Source: Rebecca billardiae RCC1528
Taxonomy: Eukaryota > Haptophyta
Direction: 5' to 3'
NCBI GenBank assembly: GCA_965240325.2
Contig: OZ251231.1
Location: 1,054,001 to 1,118,000 of the forward strand
DNA length: 64,000 bases
The position numbers and the translations under genes are program-made. The notes below the pieces were generated by a model. That model did no database searches. It was not told the DNA's origin and worked only from the letters and a program-made list of their open reading frames with translations. Below, one piece after another: positions 18,416 to 28,759 of this stretch. Numbering within the stretch: the first letter of the stretch is position 1; each line of letters starts with the position of its first letter.

Positions 18416-19135
18416 ACGAGTCGCACGTGTGCAGCGTGGCCGCCCCCGCGGCGGCGCGTATTCAACATTGTAGTGCAATTTCTTGTCGCGGTGGCACCAC
18501 AGAAATCATAATCGTGGATGCCCGGGGCCGCCCCCGGGTGGGCGGGGCCCCGGGCGCGGGCTGACTGCAATGCCGCGCAGCCGTGGCGCGCCACAGCCGC
18601 ACAGCGGTCTAGCGCGCCGGCCGCGGCCTCGGGCCGCGGCCTCGGACGACCGCGGCCCGGGGCCAGGCCGGCCGCGGGCCCGGGTGGCAGCGCGGGCCGG
18701 TGCCCCGGCCGGCGCCGCCAGCTGCGGAGCCGCCGGCTCCCGCGCCGGGCCAGTCCGACGGGACTCGGGGCCGCTGTCGCTGATGTCTGATTCATAGAAA
18801 TATGAATGTGTTATGTGTCAGCCTGAATTCACAGATCGCGAGACAAGTCACAAGACTGCCCATCAACGGTCAAGAGCTGTAGCACTGGGTCCATAGCACT
18901 CGCTAGCTATACAGCGCCGGAAGCGAGGCCGCATCTCAGCTATCATTGCGCAATGCTGACACTAGGGTCTTGGAAGAGTCTCGCGGCGACGCGAGACTCG
19001 AGTCTCGCGGCGGCGACGTCGACGACCCCGGCGCTTGCTGGGGGTGAACAGCCCCAGAGGTTGTACGAGCGCCTGCACAGGCGCCCGAAGGAATCGTCGA
19101 GTGCAAGGAAGCCAGCGCAAGCCGCACCTGCGCAC

Positions 19136-19400
19136 AGCCGAGGCTACTCCCTCCTCTTCTTTGGCGTTTCCTGCCTGCCTGTGGAGCATCGTCGACCGGC
19201 GCGTCCTCCTCCTCGTCGATCAGCGCGGCGAGAGCGTCGAGGCCGTCGTGCGGTACACGCGGCGCGGAGGTGAGGAAAAGCGCCGGCGTCGTCGATAGAT
19301 CGTCGTCGTCGACGGCATCTTCGTCCGCCCGGGCGCGCTTGTGAGCAGCTCTTCTATCCCTCTCTCTTCTATCCCTCTGTCCGCCGGGAGCCGACGCCAT
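19136..19400 (-). CDS. Possible first exon of a basic/acidic nuclear-type protein
   Basis: From ATG 19400 the frame reads MASAPGGQRDRRERDRRAAH, then an acidic stretch (ADEDAVDDDDL), a short globular part and a second acidic/basic pair ending in RKRQRR. Two clusters look like nuclear localisation signals. The frame stays open to 18936, but the sequence after about 19136 becomes low-quality Ser/Pro/Thr, so an intron or the end of the gene is likely there. It is head to head with the phosphatase gene starting at 19456, 55 bp away. Family unknown. Confidence 0.4.
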
Positions 19401-19455
19401 CGTGCGGCGCACAGCATTTGCCAATGGTCGATCGAACAGCGACGGGCCCCGCGCC

Positions 19456-20742
19456 ATGGTCGTCATCTACGACAACGCGCTCCCGACATTTGCTGCGAGC
19501 GGGGCGATCGGAGCGCTCGCGCTGGTGTTCGCCCTGGTGCTGCGCCGCCGGAGTGGCCGCACGCGCCTTCCTCGGCACCTCGACCCCGACCTGCGCGGCG
19601 TGCACACGCATGCGCAACTGCTGACGTTGATGTCGCAGCACGTTGCGACGATGCCCGCGCTGCTGCCGCGCCAATGGTCGGGCGGCGCCGATGCGGCCGC
19701 GGGCTCGGCGTGCGTGCGCGTGCTCCAGTTCAATACGCTCGCGCGCGGCCTCTCGTCCGCACCCCACGCGCCGACCCCCTTCGCCGCGTGTGAGCCAAGT
19801 AATTACGGCGGTTTCGACGCGATCGAGCAGCCGGCATGCGCGCTGGACTGGTCGACGCGCAAGTGGCGCGTGCTGCAGGAGGCGCTGCGCTTCGAGCCGG
19901 ACATTGTCGCTCTCGAGGAGGTCGACCAGTTCCACGACTTCTTCGGCCCCGCGCTCGACGTCGCCGGGTACGAGGCGCTGCACCACGCGGTCGCCGACGC
20001 GCCCGGCCTTCGGTTCGGCTACTACAGCGACGGCGTCGTGCTCGCGTGGCGGCGCGACAAGCTGAGGCTGGGCTCGTCGCTGCGCTCGTCCGCGGGGCGC
20101 GCGAGCATCGTTGCCACGCTCGAGCACACCGCCTCGCGCCGCAGCCTCGTCGTGGCGTGCACCCACCTCTCCGCGAAGACGGGCCAGCCGAAGGAGGACC
20201 GGCGCACCGCGCAGGTGCGCGAGCTGCTCAGAGAGGTTGAGGGCGCTCGCGCGGCGGCGGCCGAGCCGTGCGCGCTCGTCGTGCTCGGCGACTTGAACAC
20301 CGACCCGCACAGCGTGAGCCACCCAAGCGCGCACGTCGCCAAGGCCGTGCCGCTCGTCCTCGAGCGCGGCCTGAGCTCCGCCTACCCGCTGAGCGCCGAC
20401 GAGGCGCAGCACGCGCTGCCCACCAACCAGCTGTGGACGACCTGGAAGCGTCGCGGAAAGTACGAGGCGCGGCACCAGATCGACTACGTCTTGTACGCGG
20501 GCGCGCGGTGCGTCGGGCGGCTCGAGCCGCCGTGCGCGGCCGACGTGGGCCAGCGCGGGCTGCCCTCGCCCGCGTACCCCTCCGACCACATCGCCCTCGC
20601 CGCCGACCTCGAGCTCGATGGAGCGGGCGCGGAGCGCGACGGCAGGCTCTCATCGTCCTCCATCGTGCGCGCGGCGACGCGCGACGCGCAGGGCGGCGGT
20701 GCTGCCGAGCCCGAGCGTGGTGGCGGGAGTGCGGCGAGCTAG
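19456..20742 (+). CDS. Nocturnin/CCR4-like exonuclease-endonuclease-phosphatase (EEP) family protein
   Basis: 428 residues from ATG 19456. Residues 10-30 form a probable N-terminal membrane anchor. The EEP domain follows: LQFNTLA (90-96), ALEEVD (152-157, catalytic Glu), THLSA (236-240), GDLNTDP (278-284), IDYVLY (342-347) and PSDHIALA (375-382, catalytic Asp-His). The pattern FNTLA...W..RK...L......DIVALEEVD, and TWK before the IDY motif, resembles nocturnin and the CCR4/Angel deadenylases more than sphingomyelinases. The substrate could be mRNA poly(A), NADP(H) (as in animal nocturnin) or 2'-5' oligoadenylate, and the sequence does not decide. The frame continues 18 codons upstream without an ATG. 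The C-terminal 40 residues are low complexity. Confidence 0.85.
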   Translation: MVVIYDNALPTFAASGAIGALALVFALVLRRRSGRTRLPRHLDPDLRGVHTHAQLLTLMSQHVATMPALLPRQWSGGADAAAGSACVRVLQFNTLARGLSSAPHAPTPFAACEPSNYGGFDAIEQPACALDWSTRKWRVLQEALRFEPDIVALEEVDQFHDFFGPALDVAGYEALHHAVADAPGLRFGYYSDGVVLAWRRDKLRLGSSLRSSAGRASIVATLEHTASRRSLVVACTHLSAKTGQPKEDRRTAQVRELLREVEGARAAAAEPCALVVLGDLNTDPHSVSHPSAHVAKAVPLVLERGLSSAYPLSADEAQHALPTNQLWTTWKRRGKYEARHQIDYVLYAGARCVGRLEPPCAADVGQRGLPSPAYPSDHIALAADLELDGAGAERDGRLSSSSIVRAATRDAQGGGAAEPERGGGSAAS

Positions 20743-21220
20743 CACGCGCTGAGGCGGGTGTTAAGCGGCTTGCGAGTCGCGCCCGCGCGCGGCCGCTCGT
20801 GACGATGAATCGCTCGTCCCCGCCGATCATGCTCGGGCCGCCTGTGTGCCATAAGCCGGAATTACGCGGCGGCCTGCCACGCGCCACGCGGCAGACGGCT
20901 GACCCATCAGGCTACGGTCCGCCGAGACCGCCAACTGCAGGCGCGGGCACGGGCCAGTCTCGGCCTCCCTGGCCACGCCCCAGCCTACTGTTCTAAAAAA
21001 GCCTGATTAACTGAAATCTCAGGCGCTGGCGCCTGGCCGCGCGCACCTGGGCCTGGCACCGCCGAGTGGCGGGGCCAACTGAAATTGGCGGGCCAATTCG
21101 TCCGGTTTGAAAATCGCGCGCGCAGTGTAACCCGGATAAATACTGCGGATGAATCAGTTCGCCGCGGATCCGGCGGCGATGGCGGCGGGTGACGCACGGG
21201 CGATGCCTGCCGGATGAGTT
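20743..21220. other. Intergenic with possible promoter of the next gene
   Basis: GC-rich. A GGATAAATACT string at about 21132 lies 90 bp before the next start codon and could be TATA-like. Nothing else seen. Confidence 0.4.
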
Positions 21221-22375
21221 ATGACTGTGTCGACGCGACGGCTGGGCGCAGCACGCGCGCTCGTGCTCGTCGCGCATCTCACGTGCGCGTCGGCAAGGAA
21301 GAGGCGTCCTCCTTTACCACCGGGGGTCACCAGCCGCGCCGAGACTGCTGAGTGCGCGCGCTTCCGCGCCATCCACACGCCCGCGGTCCATCTGACGACA
21401 TTCTACTCCCAGGGAGAGCCGTACGACCGGGCGCTCAACCTGTCGGCGAGCGAGGAGGCGTTTCGCACGGCGCTCGCGCCGCACTTCAGCAGCTACCGCG
21501 CGTGGTCGTGCGCCGAGCTTCGCCGCGTCGCGCCGCACGTCGTCAAGGAGCACAAGTTTGGGCTCGCGCACAACCCGGGCCTGCACAGCATCGGCTTTGG
21601 CGCCTTCAAGCCGTACATCATGCTCGAAGCGCTGAAGCGCGTGGCTCCGGGGGAGATCGTGGTGTTCCACGACGTGAACGTGCGCAAGTACCCGCAGTAC
21701 CTTGCCGCCGTCGCCGAGATGCCCGCCGTGTGCCGCTGCCTGATGGCGCGCGCCGGGGCCGACGTGTACATGCCGATGGAGGACCCGGTGCTGCTGCCGG
21801 TGGCCGGCTTCGTCAAGGCGCAGGTGGTGCGCGAGCTGGGCGCGGGCTGGTACGAGCCGCCGGCGGTGACGCGCGCGAAGGCGGTGCCGGGCAGGCGCGC
21901 CACCACCTTCAACGCCGCGCAGCGCCGCGCGCCGCGCAGCGCGCAGCGCAAGATGGCGGGCCTCTTCGCATTCCCGCTGCTCAACGCGCACGTGATCGTG
22001 GCGAGGAAGACGGCCGCGGCCGAGGAGCTGCTGCAGCGATGGCTGGAGGCGAACTTGCACGACGCGTGGATGGTCCCGAAGCCGAACCCGGCGCCGCACC
22101 CCGCCTTTGACGCGCACACGCCCGAGCAAGGCGTCTTCTCCGTGCTGGCCGCCGTGCGCGTGCTGAACGGTTCCCTGCCCCGCGATTACCCACGCTACTA
22201 CTTTGGGAAGAACTCGTGGAATAGCCGGTGGGTCACGTGCGCCAACATGCGCGTACTGAACGCGTCGAAGGAGCTCATGGAACACGCGATGCGCAAGTGG
22301 GACGTGAGCGAGCGCAAGGCGCAGGCGAAGCTGCCGCTGCGGAGGAACGGCACCACGACTACTTTCCAAACATGA
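21221..22375 (+). CDS. Secretory-pathway protein, glycosyltransferase-like
   Basis: 384 residues from ATG 21221. The N-terminus (ARALVLVAHLTCASARKRR) looks like a signal peptide or type II anchor. The core has GFGAFKPYIMLEALKRVAPG followed by EIVVFHDVNVRKYP (about 125-160). In nucleotide-sugar glycosyltransferases such a pattern (a Gly/Lys-Pro helix, then hydrophobic strand and D-x-N/D) often marks the donor-metal site. A later aromatic motif reads YYFGKNSWNSRW (about 326-337), and an acidic residue followed by EQGVFSVL suggests an acceptor-side segment. The best guess is a Golgi glycosyltransferase of an unassigned family. Reaction unknown. Confidence 0.65.
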   Translation: MTVSTRRLGAARALVLVAHLTCASARKRRPPLPPGVTSRAETAECARFRAIHTPAVHLTTFYSQGEPYDRALNLSASEEAFRTALAPHFSSYRAWSCAELRRVAPHVVKEHKFGLAHNPGLHSIGFGAFKPYIMLEALKRVAPGEIVVFHDVNVRKYPQYLAAVAEMPAVCRCLMARAGADVYMPMEDPVLLPVAGFVKAQVVRELGAGWYEPPAVTRAKAVPGRRATTFNAAQRRAPRSAQRKMAGLFAFPLLNAHVIVARKTAAAEELLQRWLEANLHDAWMVPKPNPAPHPAFDAHTPEQGVFSVLAAVRVLNGSLPRDYPRYYFGKNSWNSRWVTCANMRVLNASKELMEHAMRKWDVSERKAQAKLPLRRNGTTTTFQT

Positions 22376-23537
22376 AGCAGTTGCCACTGCCAGGCGGGCT
22401 TCACCGCTTCACGTCCGGCACAGCGTTGCGAATTCGGTGCCGCCGGTGGCCGGCCGACTCCGCCGAGTCATCCGCAATGTGAGGACTTCCTGACGGCGTC
22501 AACATAGTCGTATTGCCAATATTAACGGCTGAGCCTTTCCCTCGGCCTTATGAGCACGCCAGTCACGGAGCGTCGGAGCCGCACGCGCCCGGCCCTCGTT
22601 AGCCGCAGTACTCATGTAGCCACTGCCTGCCACTTACGTCGCCGCACCGTGTCCGCCGCCGTACGAGCGGCGCGTCACCTGCCATCGGCATCGCGGCGCC
22701 GCCGGGCCGGGGGTGCGGCTAGCGCGCGGCCACTGGCCGCGGTGAGGCGCCAGCGGCTGGTGAGTTGCCAGCAGGCGCAGTCAGGTGTCGACGTCGACTG
22801 CGGAGTGCGGTGTCGTCGTCGAGTAGCCAGTAGTGAGTAGGGAGCCGGCCTCCGTGGCCTCAGGCATTCAGGCCGCGGCTGGCCGGCGGGCGGCGTCCTC
22901 ACCGGCTAGCCACAGAGAACACTGACGAGAGTACAGCGCGGCCTTTCGGCCAGTCAGAACGGAAGGGACGCACACAGCTACGGTCTGGGAAGCCCGCCCG
23001 CCCACTGACTTGGGCGTTGTTGGGCAGGGCGCCATCCCGGTGCTGGGCTGGGCCCGGCCCGGGCGGGTCCGGACCCCGAACGGGGGAAGAGCGGAAGAGG
23101 AGGAGAATCGAATCCAAGGACCATACCTGTAGAATGACGATTGCCGATCATTGGCGCCCCTTCGTCGGACGACCACCCTTGCCCTACCGCCCTTGCTTGC
23201 CCCTTGGTCGAACCTTGCCGCGGCGCCCCAGAATTGTGCATGCAAGTGCGACGAGTCTGCGCGGGAAGCGCAAAGCGGCCTGAAAGTGGACTAGCCCTGA
23301 AAGTGTCGTTTGAACGGTGCACAGCCTGTCCAGGACACCCGTTGCTCATCAAGGACCCGAACTCGCCGACGCGCGCGGAAGTAGCGGGAGAACAGGACGT
23401 GCGCCCTTCCCGATCCCTTGCGTGGACGGTCGATGGGAGCGCGTGCGAGCGTCACGCAGCGGCTTCGAGTTCAGGCGCGGGACGGGGCCCATGCCGAACC
23501 CGCGTCGAGTGAACACGATTCTCGCGCGCCAGCGGAG
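22376..23537. other. Intergenic, no supported gene
   Basis: GC-rich unique sequence without a domain-bearing frame. The last 100 bases may be 5' leader of the TPR gene; an in-frame ATG at 23433 would extend that gene. Confidence 0.5.
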
Positions 23538-25145
23538 ATGCGCCGTCCTCCCTTGCCTCGGCTGCCCTCCGTGCCGGAGGAGATGCACGCGCTTGTAGAG
23601 AGCGTCGTGGCGACGCCACGCACGGACGCGGCAATGGACGCGGGGGAGCCGCCCGCGCCCAAAGCGCAGCAGCCGACGCGCGAGGTCGCAGTCGCACCCG
23701 GATCCGTCCCTGCCGGTGCCGCGCACAAGCTGTCGGCGCAAGCACACGCCGCGCGAGACGTGGCCGCTGCCGAGCCGAGCGCGACGCACAAGCAGCCTTC
23801 CATTGGCTCGAGGCGCAGCACGCCGCCCGTGCCTGCGAGGCGCGGTGCGCCCAAGTCGGGGAGCATTGTTTTCGGCGTGCTGGACTACTCGGACGCGGAG
23901 GACTGCGCTGTGCTCCGGCACGAGCGCGCCGCGCGCCTCTCGACGAGCGAAGACGGCCCTCGCGAGGAGTCGATCGTGGCCGCCGCTGGGCGCGCGTCGC
24001 CACAGCCCCAGCAGCCGCTCAGACTCGCCTCGACCGAGGAGGAGATGCGGCTGTGGCAGGGTGCGGAGGACCAGCTCAGCGATGGCAACGCGCACGCGCA
24101 CGCGCAGGCCTACGCCAAGGCCGTCACCGCGTACAAGCGCGCGCTCGAGCTGAGCTCGACGATGCAGGACGCGCAGCTGCGTCAGCTCGTGCAGCTGTCG
24201 GCGCTGAGCAACATGGGCCACGCGTACCGCGCGCTGCACGCGCACAAGTACGCGCTGCAGTGCCACACGCGCGCGCTCGCGCTCGCGCGCGCGCTCGCGC
24301 ACCCGCGCACCGAGTGCGCCGAGCTCGGCTGCGTCGGCAACTCGTTCTTCGACCTGGGCGAGTTTGCGCGCGCGGCCGAGCACTACTCGCACTCGCTCGC
24401 GGCCGCGCGCAAGCTCGGCGACCACACGCTGGAGTGCGTCTCGCTGTGCAACCTGGGCAGCGCGCACCTCGCGGAGAGCGACGCGCGCAGCGCGGTCAAG
24501 TACTACTCGCACGCCCTCGCCGCCGGCCTCGTGCTCGCCGACCAGCGCTTCGAGCGCTGGGTGCTCGTCGGGCTCGGCACCGCGCACGCGATGCTCGGAC
24601 GATACGACGACGCGCTCAAGCACCACACGCGCGCGCTCTCGCTCGCGCGCGCGCGGCCGCGGCGCGCGGCGCACAGCGCCGCCGCGGCGCACGACGGCCG
24701 GCCGGCGGTCTCGGCGGTCTCGCGGCAGCACGTCCGCCTCACGCTGCCCGAGCACCGCAGCAAGGCGCCCACGTCGATCCGGGAGCGGCTCGCGCGGTAC
24801 GACCAGCTGTGGGAGTCGCTCGGCCACGGCGAGCGGCTGAGCGAGTTCGCCGACGCGCACCACGGGCACGGCGCGGGCCTCGGCGGCAAGGGCGGCACCG
24901 ACGCGCAGCGCGAGCGCGCGCGCTCGCCGCCGCACGTGCGCACGCTCAGCTGGCACGCGCAGCACGTGCTCGGCCGATTGCCGGCTGGCGCGCAGCAGCC
25001 CGGCAGGCGGAGTGGCCCACCGCGCACGGCGTGGGACGTCTCTGCCGATCGACACGGCCCTCACGCGCACGCGCGCGTGCGCGACGACGCGGCGACCACC
25101 GCGGTGGCCAGTACGGCCGAGGATGGTGGCAGCCGGCGCGTGTAA
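23538..25145 (+). CDS. Tetratricopeptide (TPR) repeat protein
   Basis: 535 residues from ATG 23538; an in-frame ATG at 23433 would add 35 low-complexity residues. The first 150 residues are disordered and Pro/Ala-rich. Four or five TPRs follow (roughly residues 165-375), read by the small-Gly/Ala-Tyr-Ala pattern: YAKAVTAYKRALELS, NMGHAYRALHAHKYALQCHT, NSFFDLGEFARAAEHYSHSL, NLGSAHLAESDARSAVKYYS and TAHAMLGRYDDALKHHTRAL. Repeats of about 40 residues and the NLGxAY/H signature resemble the LGN/rapsyn-type TPR group, which bind partner peptides. The C-terminal 140 residues are basic and low complexity. Partner unknown. Confidence 0.85.
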   Translation: MRRPPLPRLPSVPEEMHALVESVVATPRTDAAMDAGEPPAPKAQQPTREVAVAPGSVPAGAAHKLSAQAHAARDVAAAEPSATHKQPSIGSRRSTPPVPARRGAPKSGSIVFGVLDYSDAEDCAVLRHERAARLSTSEDGPREESIVAAAGRASPQPQQPLRLASTEEEMRLWQGAEDQLSDGNAHAHAQAYAKAVTAYKRALELSSTMQDAQLRQLVQLSALSNMGHAYRALHAHKYALQCHTRALALARALAHPRTECAELGCVGNSFFDLGEFARAAEHYSHSLAAARKLGDHTLECVSLCNLGSAHLAESDARSAVKYYSHALAAGLVLADQRFERWVLVGLGTAHAMLGRYDDALKHHTRALSLARARPRRAAHSAAAAHDGRPAVSAVSRQHVRLTLPEHRSKAPTSIRERLARYDQLWESLGHGERLSEFADAHHGHGAGLGGKGGTDAQRERARSPPHVRTLSWHAQHVLGRLPAGAQQPGRRSGPPRTAWDVSADRHGPHAHARVRDDAATTAVASTAEDGGSRRV

Positions 25146-25556
25146 TCGTCCTGCCGGAGCTCGGGGCTCCTCGGGGGAACTCCGAACGAACTGGCAGCAC
25201 GACCGTGTGACTGACTCAGCCTCAGATAGCAGATACCGACATCTGCTGATGACGACCGGATTTCACTTTCATCATCAGTGATGCAGAATATAAGCAGATT
25301 ATAATAAGTGCTCGCCGGCTCTGCGCGGACTGGCCCTGGGACCGGCGGACTCGCGGACCATGCGACGGGGCTCGGCGACGGGCGCCTGAGACCGCAAGTC
25401 AAAGTGCCGCCAATACAGACATTGCAGTATACGGTCGTCCGCCTACTTATAATGATGTAACGCCTTGCTGTCACGGACTGTGGCTAGTGCTACTGATCGA
25501 GTCAGTGACACCGCCAGCCTGTCCGCCAGCGCACTCCGACGATGCGCAGCCTCCCC

Positions 25557-26921
25557 TTACCGACTCGGCGGTGCCGCCGGTGTGGCGCCGCACAGCTCCT
25601 CCTCGCGGATCCCCCTGCGGCGCATCTCGTCTCCAATCGTTGCCGCGCTGTGCTCCGACGGCCCGCCCGCGCGCGGCGGCGGCAGCGCGTCGAGCGCCCC
25701 CAGGCACTCATCGCGCCCCGGCCGCCGCCTCGGCCACGCCCGGTTGGAGCCGAGCTTGGCGACGCGCGTCACGCCGGCGCCCAGGTCGCACACGGTGACG
25801 TTGTGGCTGAACATCCAGTGCAGGAAGTGATGCTCCGAGTGGAACCTGCCGTCCGCCCACCCGCGCGCGCCCGGCTTGCCCAAGAGCGCCTCGTGCGAGC
25901 GCACTGCCGGCTGGTGCGGCCTCGGCGCGAGCGGGTCGATGCGCTCCCAGCCGGCGGCGAGCGCGCGCAGCAGGTTCTGGCACATGCCGCGGCGCGCGGC
26001 GACGAGGCCCACCGGCCGCGCGCCCGGCGTGGTCGCGTGCGCGTCCTCCCCGCCCATCTCGGGCACGAAGAGGTGCACGAGCTTGGGGTAGTAGAAAACC
26101 GGGTACGTGAACGCCTCGGGCGGCTGCGCTAGAAGGGAGGAGAGGTGCGCGCGTACTGCGATGGGAAGGAGCGCGTCTCGCTGCTGGCGGGCGGCGGCGG
26201 AGGCGCCGGGCGCCGCCTCGTAGAGCACGTGCTTCCCGTACAGCCCGCACGCCACCTCCATCACGTCGCGCCGACCCCAGAAGACCATGTCCGTCATCGC
26301 GTGCAGCATGCGCGGCGCGGAGGGCGCCAATCCGTCCCGCTCGCGACACAGCTGCCAGCCCGGCAACGTGAGCGTGTCGAAGCGGAGCTTGAGGACCGCG
26401 TCGTACTGCGCGCCCGCGCGCGCCTCGTGGGCGACCATCAGCCGCCAGCTCTCCTGCACCTTGTACCACTGCTGCAGCGCGAGGGAGCGTCCGTACTTCC
26501 GGCCGTGAGCGAGGACGTGTTTGGTCACGTTTGGGCGGCCCGCACCGGCGTCCAGGCTGGCTGCCGACGGTGTGCCCCGAGGGAGCTGGGGAGTGACGGC
26601 GGCGATGGCGCGGAGGCGCGGGCGCATCATTCGAAGCAGCGCCGCGTCCATCGCGCGCTGGCAGCTCACTGGCGAGCACGACGACTGCCCGGTCGACGCC
26701 TCGAGGCGACAACAGCGCGGCTCGAGCTCGTAGACGGTAAAGGCGTCGGCGTCGGTTGGCTCAAGCGTCGCCTTGACGAGCTTTGCGAGGTGGCCGGCGA
26801 ACGCGGTGTCCACACGTGGCGCTGTGCGCTGCACGTCCAGGGACACCAGCCCAACGACGATGGCCGCCACTCGCCCAGGACGGGTGCAGGGCCCAGGCTC
26901 CGACAGGGACGGCGGCGCCAT
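25557..26921 (-). CDS. Secretory-pathway glycosyltransferase-like protein
   Basis: 454 residues from ATG 26921. It opens with a weakly hydrophobic segment (RVAAIVVGLVSLDV). The central motif is QQWYKVQESWRLMVAHE followed by YDAVLKLRFDTL (about 165-200). A Gln-Trp helix, then YD-x-V-x-(R/K)-x-R-x-D, is typical of a broad eukaryotic glycosyltransferase-like group in which the last Asp sits at the metal site. MTDMVFWGRRDVME and HFLHWMFSHNV further along fit substrate-binding loops of the same group. It converges with the TPR gene, leaving 411 bp between stop codons. Substrate unknown. Confidence 0.65.
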   Translation of the reverse strand: MAPPSLSEPGPCTRPGRVAAIVVGLVSLDVQRTAPRVDTAFAGHLAKLVKATLEPTDADAFTVYELEPRCCRLEASTGQSSCSPVSCQRAMDAALLRMMRPRLRAIAAVTPQLPRGTPSAASLDAGAGRPNVTKHVLAHGRKYGRSLALQQWYKVQESWRLMVAHEARAGAQYDAVLKLRFDTLTLPGWQLCRERDGLAPSAPRMLHAMTDMVFWGRRDVMEVACGLYGKHVLYEAAPGASAAARQQRDALLPIAVRAHLSSLLAQPPEAFTYPVFYYPKLVHLFVPEMGGEDAHATTPGARPVGLVAARRGMCQNLLRALAAGWERIDPLAPRPHQPAVRSHEALLGKPGARGWADGRFHSEHHFLHWMFSHNVTVCDLGAGVTRVAKLGSNRAWPRRRPGRDECLGALDALPPPRAGGPSEHSAATIGDEMRRRGIREEELCGATPAAPPSR

Positions 26922-26969
26922 TGCGAGCCTCGTCAACCGGGTACTGTACTGTAATCTTACCAAACTGCC

Positions 26970-27008
26970 GATGATTGAGTCATTGTCTCATTGACTCATT
27001 GAGTCATT
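26970..27008 (-). promoter_or_regulatory. Cluster of TGAGTCA/TGACTCA-like sites upstream of the glycosyltransferase-like gene
   Basis: Within 39 bp the words GAGTCATTG, CTCATTGACTCATTG and AGTCATTG repeat, giving TGACTCA and TGAGTCA, the classic bZIP (AP-1/GCN4) site, 50-90 bp before the start codon. Binding is not shown. Confidence 0.35.
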
Positions 27009-27403
27009 GTACGGCGGAAGTTCTACCGTTGTACAGTACGCGTCGTCGTGGCGGGTTTCCGAGTAGCTCGCGGCCTGGCCCTGCTGGTGGTCTGCACGCT
27101 AACGCGTGCTGGGCGCAGAGTGAACATCCGCCCCGCCTACATCTCCGTCGGTGGGCAGCCGTGCCGGCCCGTCCCCCACCCGCGCTGGACCGTGCTGCAC
27201 ATCCCCAAGTCTAAATTGCCAAGTTGAAGTGCGGCGCTCGGTCCGCAGGTCCGCTGTGTCGTCAAAGTAGAGTTGTCAAGTCCGAAGTCGGGACGGGACG
27301 GACGTGACTCGGCTTTGACTATGCGATGGTGATGCACGGGCTGGCGAGCGGCACCGCCCGCTCGCGCCTTCTCGTACAGTACTGAGCGCGACGAAGCAGC
27401 TTA

Positions 27404-27727
27404 TTATGGCCCGCGGTGCAGGGCGGAGCGCGCAGCGTGGAGCCCGCACCAGCGGGCCCGAACCACGTTTCAAAAAGATCTTTGATCAAGAAAAAAGGGA
27501 CGGGGGACGATTTTCATGGCTGGAGGAGACCGAGTTTCGAATTTTGAGACCCTCTCTAACACGCATCACGGCCGAAAAAGGTCGCGCCCACAACAAGTTC
27601 ATAGTAAAGCGTGGAGTGACGCCCGTCCAAAACACTTCACGCCCTTTAGGATCCCTAACGTAACGAACCGTTACAAGCGATTTTTCCGGCCAATGAGATT
27701 GCAGCAAGGTCCAAGGAGCGATGACGT
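27404..27727 (+). repeat. Dispersed ~330-bp repeat, copy 1 (copy 2 at 58234-58566)
   Basis: Shares with the second copy, in the same order, TTATGGCCCGCGGTGC at the start, GATCTTTGATCAAGAAAAAA, GGCTGGAGGAGACCGAGTTT, GTGACGCCCGTCC, CGTAACGAACCGTTAC and GCGATTTTTCCGGCCAATGA at the end. No terminal inverted repeat, coding capacity or target duplication was recognised. Confidence 0.88.
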
Positions 27728-28532
27728 ATATAGATAGAGATTGCCGCGAACCGATGTGGCCATGTACGTCCCTTGAATCAGTTGAATCAACTATTCAATC
27801 GCGCCGTGTCTGTATCAGGAGCCAACATGGCAAGGGTCAGTAGCCGATGCGCCAACTTCGGCGTATCTCAATAGTATCTGACACGAGTCTGGAGCCGGGG
27901 ACGGCTGCCCAGCAAAGCCAAACCTTGGTTGCTGCGCACTCTCCGCGAGAGGGTCAGCGCCAGCCGCACGAGCGACCGACGGGTGAGTACGGCGATGGGC
28001 AGGTGCGCGCGGCGAGTTGCGCCTGGAGCGCGCGGCTGTGGCGGGTCCCGACTGCCGTCGACATCGCGTTCGTGCCCCCGCTCACTCCGCGCGCCCCCGC
28101 CGCCCCGTGTCGATGCCTGCGCGCGGCCGCGCGGCCGTCGCCGGGGCGCCCCGGCCGCGCCGCGGCAGCCGCCCTGTATTCGGGCTCTCGCAAGCTCGGG
28201 GGCAGCGGCGCCTGATGCCGGACTGATCGATCTCTGAGTCTTCGACTTCACCACGCGCCGCCCTTGCCATGCCTTTCCGGGGAGCGCCGACGATCCGAGT
28301 CCATCGTCGACGGTCGACTCTGAGCGAGGGCTACGCCTCGGAACTGAACGGTACTCTACGAGGAGGACGAGCTGCGCGGGCGACGGTGGTGCGTGCCGTC
28401 CCCAGAGCTGGCTGTGCCTCTGCAACGCGTGCCGAGCCTGATCGAGGTGTGTCCGCCCGTGCACGCGCGGCGTGCGCGAACGATCTGTGACTGCGGTGCC
28501 CTCGAACCTCGGCCACTGCGTGCCGTCCCTCG

Positions 28533-28594
28533 GGCTGTCAGCTCCGCGTGGCCTGGCGTGCACGTAGAGTTGCGCTCATGCGTCGATCACGCCT
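28533..28594 (+). repeat. 62-bp direct repeat, copy 1
   Basis: Matches 28760-28821 with about three mismatches (GGCTGTCAGCT...ATGCGTCGATCACGCCT). Confidence 0.88.
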
Positions 28595-28759
28595 CGCGCC
28601 CGCCTGTCGGCCGTCGCGCAGGCGCTGGTCGAACCCTACTCGGACCAGTGCAAATCATCTAACTATCCTGGCGCTGCCGGTGCGCGGTGACCCGGGACAG
28701 CGGTCACAGTCAGCAGCACGGCGGCCCGAACGAATCCGCGGCCCCGCACCGTGCTCCCT

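Larger units (their letters stand above)
16721..18935. other. Repeat-rich intergenic region, no supported gene
   Basis: AT-richer up to about 17100, then mixed. It contains two copies of the dispersed repeat, CA and TG tracts, and a very GC-rich stretch at 18510-18750 with short palindromes. ACCAAGTGTGCACGTTA followed by AGTAAACTGTA at 17032-17065 recurs at 57919-57968. No open frame here shows a recognisable domain. Confidence 0.6.

Noticed and set aside
17891-18478. Minus-strand frame with Thr-His and Cys-Val repeats
   Set aside because: Product of the CA and TG microsatellites.
28615-28650. TGGTCGAACCC string as a possible tRNA T-arm
   Set aside because: No matching D-arm, anticodon arm or acceptor stem nearby.
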